A stretch of DNA of 64,000 bases. It comes from Strix aluco. Its lineage: Eukaryota > Chordata > Aves > Strigiformes > Strigidae. This document shows positions 10,101 to 20,835 of this stretch, in pieces. The notes below the pieces were generated by a model. The model was not told the origin of the DNA. It was given only the letters and a program-made list of their open reading frames with translations, and did not search any database. The translations under genes and the position numbers were made by a program. Each line of letters starts with the position of its first letter. The first letter of the stretch is position 1. The stretch covers positions 2,790,001 through 2,854,000 of the forward strand of contig NC_133955.1 of the NCBI RefSeq assembly GCF_031877795.1, read 5' to 3'.

Positions 10101-12639
10101 GGAAAGGGCTGCTCCTCGGGGAGATGAGAGGAATGTTGGGGTTACGCACCCAGCTGCCTTCACAATGCCTGTCTGAGGTCTCTGCTCTTCAGCCTGGTGC
10201 TCTCCCAGTCCATCCCTCCACTCAGCCTTGCCCAACAAGGTGATGTCTGCATCCCCCCTTGCCCCTTCTCTGCCCCCCCTCCCGCCAAGCTAAGAAAGCA
10301 TTTGGGGCCCTCAGCACCCAAAAGCTGCAGCCATCCGGCTGATACCCTTTGGCCTCTGCAGCACTGAACCTCCACTGATGGGTCCCCACTTCTTCATCAC
10401 CTCTGAGCCTCGGAACCACACAGCATCCCAGTGCAGCAGTGGGTCCCTGGAGCATCACTGCATCGAATCACCTCCTTCCAAGGCACAAATTCATCCAGGG
10501 GTTTCCCACTGTGAGGCTGGCTGAGCCCCAAGCTGTGTCCTGCACCCCAAATCCTCCCCACCCGTGGGAACAAGGGGAGGAAAGGCAGGAGAAGTATCCT
10601 CCATGTCCGTCGAGGCTGTTCCGCTCTGAGCTCGTGGCAGGCGACTTCTGGTCGCGTGTCCCCAAGGAAGGCAGGCAGCTGTGGGAACATCACCGTCAAC
10701 CATCTCGGGGTTGCTCTGTGCAATACAAAATGTCACATGTCCCGCTGCAACGTCACTGTCCTGGAGAAACCATCCCCCAGGGACCAGGGCTGGGAGGCTG
10801 TTTTCGACGGCGCTCAGATGGTTTGAGTAACGTTTGTGCTGTTCTGGAAGCACGGGAGACAGGACTCCAGCTGGAAAAGGAGAAGGGGAACAGGCCAGGA
10901 GGTGGATCCCCTCTGCTGATAAGGAATTTTCCACGTCTTCAATAGGAATCTGTAGGTTTAGGCACGTGGGAAGAGTTTAAACAGCTTTTCCTACAATGTA
11001 GAGGACCTGCCCAGTGAATTTCTCTCCTGACTTAATTTCTGGAAATAAAAACTTTCAGCTTAGACTGGTTGGAAGGAAATAATTTGGGCAGCAGCAGAGC
11101 ATGGGGCTCAGAGGCTGCAGGAGTCGGATTGAAGAGGAGCTTTTGTGTTGAAGGGTGGTGATGTGGTTGCAGTCTGTAAGTGTCTGAGCGGGGAAAAAAC
11201 CCTGTTACTGAAATTGAGAGCTGCCCGGCCAGCTGAGAAAGATGCAGTGACAGCTGGAAGCTAAAAGCAGAAAATTTTAAAATAGAAATACAGGACATGT
11301 TTCTGAAGTGAGAAAGACAAACTTTGGGAGCAGCAGCCATGGGGATGTGGCTTCCCTTTACGCCCCACGTGAGGGGGCACCTCTCCATCCTCTCCCTGGA
11401 GGCACCAAACCAGCCCAGCCCCATCCTCCTCGACACTTCCCTCCATCGCTGTCACTCCTTCATCCCCTGCTTTCTCCTTCACCCCAAATCCTCATCTTTC
11501 ACCACCCCTATGGAGTATGGGGGGGTAAGAGCCCATGTCCCCCAGTCACTGCAGCCCCAGGTCTGGGGCTGGCCCTGGGGTCTTCCAGGCGCAGCATCCA
11601 CTCAGCTCTTCATACCCTCCCCAGTAGTTTCCCAAAAATCAATCACAAAATGATTATACCATCTCAGAGATCCATCAAGAGGTTCCCCTCATTCACCTCT
11701 CATAGCAAACCAGGACTCACAGAAGCCACATTTTTCTTTTTACATTTTCCTTCTCTTTTTTTTTTTTTTTTCCTTTCCTGGGAAGTTGCTGTTTCACATG
11801 AGTCTTTGCCCCAGAAAGATCTGTCATCACTGCTGCGTGCTTCAGAGCACTTACACCACCAGCATCCCTCCCTCCTCCCTCCCCATGGGCACAGCTCGGT
11901 GCCCGCGGGGCTGGAGGTAGCAAGCACTGTCCTGCCTTTCATGGGCCACTTCAAACAAAAAGAGAGGCTAAACAAGATCTGGGTTTGTTTAAGGGGTGAC
12001 CGTGAAGTGGGGGCAAAGGGCTGTAACTGTTCTCTAAACTGATTTGCAGGGATGGAAAGGTTTAACCCCGTTCTGTGCCACGGAGCCTGCTGGAAGCAGT
12101 GGGCAGGAATAGCTCTTGGCCAGCAGCCTGGCTCGATAACACTCCCGGGGCTCCCTCGGGACTAAAATAAACCCAGTGCGTGGTGAGGAAGATGCAGCGG
12201 CGAGGAGGCAAAGGGCCTGGATTGGGGCGTGGAGGCAGACACTGGCACCCCGCTGCAGTCCCAGGCGTGCCGCAGAGCCGGAGGTCAGGGCAGACCTCTG
12301 CTCTACCCCACTGCCATGCCAAGGACCGTGCTGGCAGAGAGCTCGCTGGGTTTTGGGCGTGTTTTCCATCGAGTGATGTCTAAGCAGTTCCTTCCCAACA
12401 GGGAAGCAAAAAAAACCCGTTAGCATTCTGCTGTGCCAAGGCACCCGGCTTGGCTGCGACCCAGCTGCCTGTAGGCAACATCTGGCTGGCATCTGGCAGG
12501 GCACCGAGTGGGGCTTCACCCCTCTGGCCACTGCGTGGGAGCGTGCGGCCTCATAACCACAGCATCTACTTGGGGTGGAGGGGAGCTGGGGCCCGTCCTT
12601 GCACCAGCACCCACTTGCTGAGAGACCACAGACACTATC

Positions 12640-12662
12640 CGTGACTCAGTTTCTCCCTTGGC
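12640..12662 (-). repeat. Short MIR-like fragment
   Basis: GTGACTCAGTTTCTCCC resembles the reversed MIR core. Only about 20 bases are recognisable, so chance similarity is possible. Confidence 0.3.
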
Positions 12663-15600
12663 ACATGGGCAGCACTGCCAACCCACTTTAAAACCTGCTC
12701 TGGGTGGCAGAGATGGGCTTGGTGGAAAAGGTCAGTCCACGGGGAAGCAGCCGTCCCTTCATCCACCCTCCAGGACTTGCTGGTTTAAATTATCCCCTGG
12801 GAATTTTTTCTATGCTGTTATTGCTGCTGAGTATCTGCTGCAAAACCCAGATGGAGATGCATCACCCTGCAAAAGCGCGGTGCTCCTTGGTCCCCAAGGG
12901 CCAAGTATCCCATTAAATGGGAGAGAATCCCAACCCAAGTCATGGAGCAGCCCAAGTCAAGCAGCCCTCTATCCCGAGTGAAGTCCTGCCGGGGCCTCTT
13001 GTCACCCGGCACACACAGAATGGTGGCCCCAGGACCGGTGCTATGGGGTGAGCATCGCTCTGCAGCATCTCAGCACAACAGAGGCCTCCTTGAAAAGCTC
13101 CGGGTTTTCCCTTTGTTTGCTCCTTCTTTTTTCGCCTTGTGCCATCTTGTCCAGACCCATTGGACCGTGGTTTTTGAGGGGTCATCCATCCTAATTAATA
13201 TCTTGCAGAGATGTCAGCCCTCCAACCACACAGCACTGTGCTGCTGGCACCAGCTGCACTCCTAATTAACTTTCCTAATTAAGAGGCCTCTTTCCATGAC
13301 CAGAAGGGCTGTGGGATGGTGCCTGTGATGGAAGAGGTGGGGAAACACTCAACTTCTCCTGACCTGAGCAACCGGGCCAGCAGCATGGAGCTGCTCCTCA
13401 ATGTAGGCAAACTGAGGCAGGAGGGGGAAATCTGAAACCCCCAAGAAAGGCCAAAGAAAGATGGGTGGAAATGAGCTACCCATGCCATGACTTGCCTCCT
13501 CGGAAAAGCATTTCTTGGCTGCTGCCAAGCCCTGGGGGTGTTCAGTTGGGATTTGGTCTCGTCAGCAGGGCGGGCTGGCCAGCCCTGACACGCCAAACCC
13601 TCCAGGGCATCACACTGGCACGAGGCCAGACACCAACCCTTCCCTCCTGCCATGGCCAAGCTTTGGTCCTGTCCCCGTCTCACGGGAGGCAGCAAGGTGG
13701 AAAAGCCGGTGCAGGAACACTGAAGCCACGCCGTGTCCCCTCTTTGCCCTCCTTCATCCCGTCTCTCCTGCTGCACCGGGGATGGCAACGGGTGTTGGCC
13801 TGTAGAAGCATCATCCAACACTTCTTTGGGGTCATCATGACTCGTTGAAGCTCTCAGGCCATTTTCTCCTTCCAAACCCCAGCAAGAGCCTGCAAGACCT
13901 GAATAACCTTTTCAGTGATTGATGTTCACCAGAAAATTACCTTTCATGGGTTTTTAAGGAATCCCCAACACTTGCCTGTCACAAGCCCTAGCCTGGTGTC
14001 CGGAAGGACGAGTAGATGATCCCATGTCCATCAGTAACAGACTCTGCGCAACCACCTTCAATGACCAGCAGCAACATTTGCTCACTCAATCTTTGCAGCC
14101 TTTGCCAAAGCCCTGGGACCGTTTCCTTGGGCTGGTGGGAGAGCTCCTACCTGGCTTCGGCAGACTCCCAGCTGGGCAGCTCAATTTTGTCATGACGTGG
14201 GTTTTTTTAGGGGTGCTGCTAAAATTAAGTATGCTGGGGCATGAGTCCAGGGAGGGAGAACAAACTGCAAACCCACTAAGGAAAAGGAGTGGTTTTTAAT
14301 CGCTGTGTTTGGGAGATTTGCATACAATTAGGCCAGGACTTGTCCGCGTTTGCTTCCGCATTGCACTCCCGTGATGAACCTGCCGGTTTTCCTGCTCTGC
14401 TCCCAGCCAGAGGTTGATTGCAAGGACACTCGCCCTGGGAAGCCGGTGGGCAAGGGGTTTCGGGGCTCTCTGGGGCTGCCCTTTCTACTCCCTGAATGCC
14501 CCCACCCCACATGTTGCCTCTGGCTTTAGGGCTTCAGCCCTATAGCGGGGTAACAGCTTCCTCCCTGCATGAAGGTGTGTGAGGAGATGCACTGTGAGAT
14601 GCTCCAGTGAACGCCTCCCATAAATAGCACGGTGTTTACGTGAGCCCGCCATCCTCGGTTTATTTTTGCAGAGCAAACAGATCGTTCAAATCCAAACAAG
14701 CTCTCCTTGCCCTGCTGCCAGCACAGCCCAAGGGCTGGAGGTGGCACATTGCCACAGGCCCAGACGACCCTCGGATGCTCAACCCCCCCAGCCCTATGCT
14801 GGCCACTTGGCCAAGGAGGTGAGGGGGAAGTCCGCGGGCCACCAGCTGATGGAGAATTCCAGCACCGGGTTTGTGGTGGTCCCACAGCCATTCCCATCCC
14901 TGCCTTGGGGTGTGCAGGTTCTACGGAGGAGAGGGTTGGGGTTCAGCTCCAAGGGGCAGATCCAGGTGTTGGGACATCTCCCACCGAGACAGAGCAGAGC
15001 AGGAGGGCACAGCTCCAGCCCCAAGTCTCACCAGAGGAGGGAGAAAGGATGGGGAGAGGTGCAGATGGCGTTTGGGAGAGTCCCCTTGCTCCAAATCTGA
15101 GGTTGTAGCTGGTCCCTGCAGAACTCAGACAAACCAGCCCTGCTCCTGGGGAGCAATTTATTTAGGATGAGCCTTGCAGGTGCCTGGTCCACACCTGAGG
15201 GGTCCCTGGAGGGCTCGGCTGGTCCAGCTCCATCAGATGGAGCCCCCAGACCCACTGCCTCTGCGCTTCCAGCCCAGGGGGAAGATTTTGGGGGTGCCTG
15301 CTTTTCCCCCAACTTCTCCTAGGACCTTAAATAACGTCCGGTCCAGCCTCACCACCAGCCTGAGGCCACTATTCCTCCGCACACACGCCTTCTCTGGGGA
15401 CAAGGAAGACCCTGCTGCCAGCCCTGTGCCCCACTCCAGCACCCACGGGTGCCGTTCAGAGGACGAGGGGTGCTTTGGGGCTCACCCCCAACCCACCCCA
15501 GCAGTGATTTTGGATGAAACATTGTCAGCCAGAGCCCAGGCGAGCACCCCAGCTCTTTGGATGGGTTTGGGTCTGAGTTGGGGTGCCAGCCCCGTCCTGG

Positions 15601-15779
15601 AGCTGAACGGGGAGCAGTGGCTGCTCCGTGCCCGGGGGATGCGCTGGGTCCTCCCTCACCCCGAGCTCAGGCTCTGGCTCCCGCTCCCCTCCCCACATCC
15701 TCTGCTCACACCCCACTTCAAAAACCGGTTCTGGTGCTAAAACCGGGATCTGACCCGTGTCGGGAGCTTGGGGCTGGCA

Positions 15780-16470
15780 CTAGCTCTGCTGCTCCCCCCG
15801 CTGCCGGCCCTCACCCCGCTCACCCTCCCGTCCTTGCTACCACACACCCCCCCCCCCGCCGCCACCGCCCCCCCTTCCCCGGTTCTTCCCGGGCCCGGCG
15901 AGCCCCAAATCGGGTCAGTCGCTCTTTAAACGGCTGCAAGGCTGCACCATGTGATGCTCCAGCTCCGGCTGGGAGCTGGCAGAGCCTGCGGGAGCCCAAC
16001 GGTGCCGGGCACCGGGGACCGACCCAGCCCCGCTCGCCGCGGCCAGCCCGGTACCCAGCGCCCCGAGCATCCCTCCGGCCGCCCCCCCTCCCCAGCATGC
16101 CCCCCGCCTTACCCTGCGGGTGAAGACCTCTTGCTATTTTGGGGTGAGGGCACCCCAAAACAAGCCCTCGGCTTGCAGGACAAGGTGAGGTGGGTTGGGG
16201 CCGGGCGGCTGCTGCCGGGGTGCGGTGCGAGGTCGGCGGGAGGAAGAAGCGGGGGGTGAGCGGGGCGGGGGGGGGAAACGGCGGCTCCTCTCCGGCTGTA
16301 TCGGCCCCGAGGGGCTCTGGCAGACGGCCCCGGGGCGGCCCCGAGGGCGGGGGGAAGCTCCGCCGCTCTCCCCGGGGCTGACCGGCGGCTCCCGCAGCTC
16401 CGGAGCGGTTGCGAAGCGGGATGGAGGTGGGTGCAGGATGAGCCCGGGAGAGGGGGGCGGGAGCCCCAGG
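15780..16470 (+). promoter_or_regulatory. ADORA1: CpG-rich promoter region of ADORA1
   Basis: A dense cluster of CpG, GGGCGG/GGCGGG-like boxes and C/G homopolymer runs (a long C run at about 15847-15857) directly upstream of the receptor's coding exon. The sharp contrast with flanking sequence marks a CpG-island promoter. I see no convincing TATA box (CTTTAAAC at 15923 is isolated), so several dispersed start sites are likely, but none can be fixed from sequence. A candidate splice donor at 16185 implies that at least part of this region is a 5' UTR exon. Confidence 0.75.
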
Positions 16471-16598
16471 GGACGGCACAGACGGGAGAGGGTTGTTGTT
16501 GTGGTTTTTTTTTTTTCCCACCCCCCGCACAGGCTCCATCCCGGCTCGCAGCGCAGTTCACGATGCCAGTTGCTAACAGCCTCCCTGTGCGTTTGCAG
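16185..16598 (+). other. ADORA1: Probable 5' UTR intron of ADORA1
   Basis: A strong donor (CAAG|GTGAGG, first intron base 16185) and an acceptor with a pyrimidine tract ending TTTGCAG (last base 16598) would join a CpG-island first exon to the coding exon, leaving 45 bases of 5' UTR before the ATG. Mammalian ADORA1 also has non-coding upstream exons spliced just before the coding exon. Splice-site quality is seen; use of the sites is inferred. Confidence 0.55.
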
Positions 16599-16643
16599 GT
16601 GACCGAGGGACCCCAGCGGGAGTGGGGGGGTCACCGCAGCATC

Positions 16644-16984
16644 ATGGCACACCCCGTCTCAGCCTTCCAGGCTGCCTACATCTCCATCGAAGTCCTCATC
16701 GCTTTGGTGTCCGTGCCAGGGAATATCCTGGTCATCTGGGCTGTGAAGATGAACCAGGCGCTGCGAGATGCCACTTTCTGCTTCATCGTCTCGCTGGCGG
16801 TGGCCGACGTGGCCGTGGGGGCTCTGGTCATCCCCCTGGCCATCATCATCAACATCGGACCGCAGACAGAGTTTTACAGCTGCCTCATGGTGGCTTGTCC
16901 CGTCCTCATCCTCACTGAGAGCTCTATCCTGGCGCTCCTGGCCATCGCCGTGGATCGATACCTGCGGGTGAAGATCCCCGTCAG
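16644..16984 (+). CDS. ADORA1: Adenosine A1 receptor, coding exon 1 (N terminus to TM3/ICL2)
   Basis: Class A GPCR for adenosine at the plasma membrane. It couples to Gi/o to lower cAMP, open K+ channels and inhibit Ca2+ channels. This exon encodes residues 1-113 plus two bases of Arg114: a short N terminus, TM1 (about 11-33, [10 protein letters not shown]), TM2 with the sodium-site Asp55 in [10 protein letters not shown], extracellular loop 1 with Cys80 for the conserved disulphide, TM3, and the DRY motif at 104-106. The start ATG has A at -3 and G at +4. The exon ends GTCAG|GTAGGA; joining to 41981 restores Arg114 (AG+G). Two-exon coding with the split just after TM3 is the arrangement of vertebrate adenosine receptor genes. 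Together the exons make 324 aa, against 326 in human. Confidence 0.98.
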
Positions 16985-18047
16985 GTAGGAAAACGCGTCG
17001 GGACTGGCTCTGCCATGGCTGCTCCGGGGGTTAAAAGGGAGCGAGGATGCCCCAAAATCTAGGAGAAGAACTGGGAGAAAGGTCTTCCTCCACGCTGCCC
17101 GCCAGGCACATCTGGCTGCAGCAGCAATCAGGGCAGACTGGGCTGGGGGAGTCCAGAGCCTCTGACAACTTTGGGGGTTCAGGAGGGTGCTGGGTGTGCA
17201 GGCAGAGATTGCATTGTGGCAGCCCCTCTCAGGGTCCCCGTGGCTGGGACAAAGTGTGTCCCACGGCACAGGGGAGAGCACCCAGGGCGGGTACTTCAGG
17301 GTGTGGAAAGGGGATGATAGGTTTGTCTTCAGCCCAGGTTTTCCCTTGCCATGGGGAGCCCAGGAGCCTGAGGGTGATAGCCTGCTTGCTCATGGACATA
17401 TGGGACACAGCTCTGGGGTTCTGAGGGACCAGAGGTGACAGCCTGGCATGTCTCATGGAGCAGGCTCACCCAGGAGAGAGCTATGGGGCTGCCCCACAAA
17501 TGACTCCTCTCCCTGTTTCTTCCCCTTCCTGTCATCTGTACTGTTGCCAAAGCCAAGCTCATAGCAAATACCATGGGGCATAAACGAGGGGGATGCACTT
17601 TATTTGAACTCTGCTATACCTGGAGGAGATATTTAACTGCTTCATTGCCGACTCCCTCCCTGCCGGTGTGGTGCGGCAGCTCCTGGGGCTGGGGGGAGGC
17701 AGCTGTGGGGCCAGGGTGCCACAGTGGGACCAGAGGGCATCAGTGGGGCTGGAAGGGGATGTGACACCCAGCGTTGGTACCGCTCGAGTGAAGCCTGCAC
17801 ATCTCGGCTTGGCCCCTCACTGTGCAGTTGCTGTCACTGGTTCCCCTTGCTCTGTCCGGGGATGTGCCTGGGCCACAGGGACACTTTTGCCGTTGGCTCC
17901 GGGAAGGTTCCTGCTGCTGAGAGCCAGGACAGCTGAGCACACACCCAGCTCGTGTCACCCCACTGACCCCTTTGCAGTTCAGACATGGGCTCCAGCCCAT
18001 TTGCTGGAGTGGTCCACGACCCTTCATCAGCACAAAGAACCCCCCCC

Positions 18048-19045
18048 CCAAAGAATCATAGAACAGTTTGGGTTGGAAGGGACCTTAAAGCTCATCTAGT
18101 TCCAACCCCCCTGCCCCGGGCAGGGACACCTTCCACTAGCCCAAGTTGCCCAAAGCCCCGTCCAACCTGGCCTTGAACCCTTCCAGGGAGGGTGCAGCCA
18201 CAGCTTCTCTGGGCAACGTGGTCCAGTGTCTCACCACCCTCATAGTAAAGAATTTCTTCCTTACGTCTAATCTAAATCTCCCCTCTGTCAGTTTAAAACT
18301 GTTACCCCTCATCCTATCCCTACACCCCCTGATCAAGAGTCCCTCTCCCCTTTCCTGTATCCCCTTTAAGTCCTGGGAGGCCGCTCTAAGGTCCTCTCTT
18401 CTCTCTTCTCTTCTCTTCTCTTCTCTTCTCTTCTCTTCTCTTCTCTTCTCTTCTCTTCTCTTCTCTTCTCTTCTCTTCTCTTCTCTTCTCTTCTCTTCTC
18501 TTCTCTTCTCTTCTCTTCTCTTCTCTTCTCTTCTCTTCTCTTCTCTTCTCTTCTCTTCTCTTCTCTTCTCTTCTCTTCTCTTCTCTTCTCTTCTCTTCTC
18601 TTCTCCAGCTGAACCCCCCCAACTCTCTCACCCTGTCCTCACAGGGGGTGCTCCAGCCCCCCGAGCATCTTCATGGCCTCCTCTGACCACGCTTGAGCAG
18701 GTCCGTGTCCTTCTGACGTTGGTGCCCCAGAGCTGGACACAGCACTGCAGGGGGGTCTCATGACAGCAGAGCAGAGGGGGAGAATCCCCCCCCTCAACCT
18801 GCTGGCCACACTTTTCCTGATGCAGCCCAGGACACCGTTGGCTTTCTGGGCTGCGAGCACACGTTGCTGGCTCACAGACAGTTTTTCATCCACTAATACC
18901 CCCAAGTCCTTCTGCTTGGGGCTGCTCTCCATCCACTCCTCACCCAGCCTGTATTTGTGTTCGGAATTGCCCCGACCCATGGGCAGGACCTTGCGCTTGG
19001 CCTTGTTGAACTCCATGGAGTTCACACATCCCACCTCTCCAGCCT
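18048..19045 (-). mobile_element. CR1 LINE fragment, about 1 kb, 3' end at the left
   Basis: Sense is on the minus strand. The left end (AAGAATCATAGAACAG, TTTGGGTTGGAAGGGACC) is the reverse complement of a CR1 3' end. At 18639-19050 the minus strand still reads as the C-terminal part of the CR1 ORF2 reverse transcriptase protein (EKDLGVLVDEK-like and AAQKANGVLGCI-like text), and at 18136-18336 as the following [10 protein letters not shown] and PSLEGFK segment. The element is 5'-truncated, as CR1 usually is, and is interrupted by the TTCTC expansion. It cannot encode a working protein. Confidence 0.92.
18396..18605. repeat. (TTCTC)n microsatellite, about 42 copies, inside the CR1
   Basis: Nearly perfect TTCTC units interrupt the CR1 between text corresponding to CCGCTCTAAGGTCCTCTCTT and CTCCAGCTGAACCCCC. 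CR1 consensus has a native TTCTCTTCTCCAGGCTGAAC at this exact place, so the array looks like in-situ expansion of a two-unit seed rather than an insertion. The KRREE-type minus-strand open frame is an artefact. Confidence 0.96.
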
Positions 19046-20594
19046 GCACAGACCCCAGTGGGCATAGGACCCTTCCCGGGGCAGGAATCACCTTCCTGTA
19101 CAGGGAAACAGGGACAGTAGGCACCTGTGTTGAGATAACTGACTGCTCCGGAGTGCTCAGTGTCCCCAGATCCACTGGATCAGGCCAGAAATCTGTTGCT
19201 TTGGGGTTTTTCCTGCAGCCACGGCCAGCAGAGGCTGATCACTAAAGGGGGGTAAGGCAAAGGTGGGGGGGCAGGATAAAACCACAGTCCCTTGCCCACC
19301 CCCTCCCTGCCACACACAATTTTGCAGACCGTTCCCAACTTCCTCCCTAAGTGTGATTTTCCCAGCTGAAAAATCCTCGTCTTCCAGCCTGTCAGTGTAA
19401 CTGAAGTGATTCTCACCCTGTCATTGCTCTCGGTGCTTTTTTTGGTCCTCCTGCATCCCCTGCACAGTGGAGATGGGTTCAGGTGTGGGAGTACTGCGGC
19501 TTTATACATAGCAACACTGCCTAGCTCTCGTCAGTCATTTTTCTAACAAACTCAGTGTTTTTTCCTCCCTTGCTGTCTCTGAGCATCAGATGGGCCTTTT
19601 TGTGGAGATTTATGCCCTGAGCCCAGGAGCTTTCCTGGGAGCAATATTAAGTTAGAGCCCCCTGTGCTGTGTATAGTTAGGGTGGGTTTTTCTCATGCAA
19701 TATCGACCCTGAATTTTGTCATCCCGTTATGTGCCTGAGCACTCGGCATCATGAGATTCTCCTCGGACTTCCTGTAGCCTATTCTACTACTGGAAGGCTT
19801 CATAGCCTCAACAAGAAGGGTTCAGTTTTGCCAGCTCTCCTGTTCACTTATCCCTAGACATTTCCTTTTTTCCCTGGAGTGAATTCCTGGCAATTGGCAA
19901 ATGTGGTGATTTTAGGTGTTTTTGTGCCCTAGACACAGCAACAGCAAAACATTGGAGGTTACAAATAGGACAGAAAACGCCACTAAAGAATATTCACTGA
20001 ATCTGAAATGCCTCAAGTTTCTCCCAACCTGTTGCCAGATGCTAAAAGATGATACTGAAAACATTTTTACAGTTCTGACAGCTTGAATCACGGCTTTGTG
20101 GTGTCGTTCCTCACCGCGATGCTGAACCCACCAGTGTGCAAATTGGTGCTGGGTGCTGAGAGCTTGTGACATCTCGGCAGGACCTGGGTCCCCAGCGAGA
20201 CACGTGCAGCTACTCGTGCCTGCAAGACCTCAGGGAGGGCTCCTAATGTCCCCAGGGGTCCACAAGCAGTGATGGCATCCAGTCCTGGGCAGCGATGGCA
20301 TCCCAAAGAGATTTACAGGCAGGTGGGGAGCAATGTGGAGTGATTTCTGTCTCAGTCACATCCCTAGGGCAGCCAGGACATGGAGCCAGGACATCCCCTC
20401 CAGCACGTGGCTGGCCAGCATCAGGCATGGAGGAGGGGACAGGGTCAGCAGACAGCGTGCATGTTACAGCTGCTCCTGTGCCAAAGCAAGTCCCCAGATG
20501 AGCCTGGCACAGGGTGGATGCTTGCCAGTGTGACCCACACATGGCCCAGCATGGCCAAGGGGGTCTTGTGGGCTGTCGTGCATGGGAATCCACA

Positions 20595-20835
20595 GAAACA
20601 CAGAATCACAGATTCATCTCTGTTGGAAAAGCCCTTGAAGCTCCTCCAGTCCAACCATGAACCTCACCCTGACCGTTCCCAACTCCACCAGATCCCTCAG
20701 CGCTGGGTCAACCCGACTCTTCAACCCCTCCAGGGATGGGGACTCCCCCCCTGCCCTGGGCAGCCCATTCCAACACCTAACAACCCATTCTGTAAAGAAA
20801 TGCTTCCTAATATCTAGTGTAAACCTCCCCAGCCC
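20595..20835 (-). mobile_element. CR1 LINE 3' fragment
   Basis: Begins ACACAGAATCACAGATTCATCTCTGTTGGAAAAG, the reversed CR1 tail. It continues through the CTCCAGTCCAACC and GGGCAGCCCATTCCAACACC segments to CTAGTGTAAACCTCCC, where similarity stops. The minus frame retains the FFTEWVVRCWNGLPR / PSLEGLKSRVD C-terminal ORF2 text. Truncated and inactive. Confidence 0.9.

Larger units (their letters stand above)
2740..15780. other. Intergenic region between MYOG and ADORA1 (head-to-head genes)
   Basis: About 13 kb between two divergent genes. Open frames here are GC-driven, overlap on several strands and resemble no family I recognise; I see no multi-exon pattern. Identifiable content is limited to MIR-like relics (3698, 6751, 12640), two short tandem arrays (5799, 6911) and TAATTA-rich sites near 13190-13285 (three TAATTA/CTAATTAA motifs within 100 bases). 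Enhancers for either gene may be here, but none can be proved from one sequence. Confidence 0.7.

Noticed and set aside
18386-18631. 81-codon minus-strand open frame of KRREE repeats
   Set aside because: Translation of the TTCTC microsatellite inside a CR1 element.
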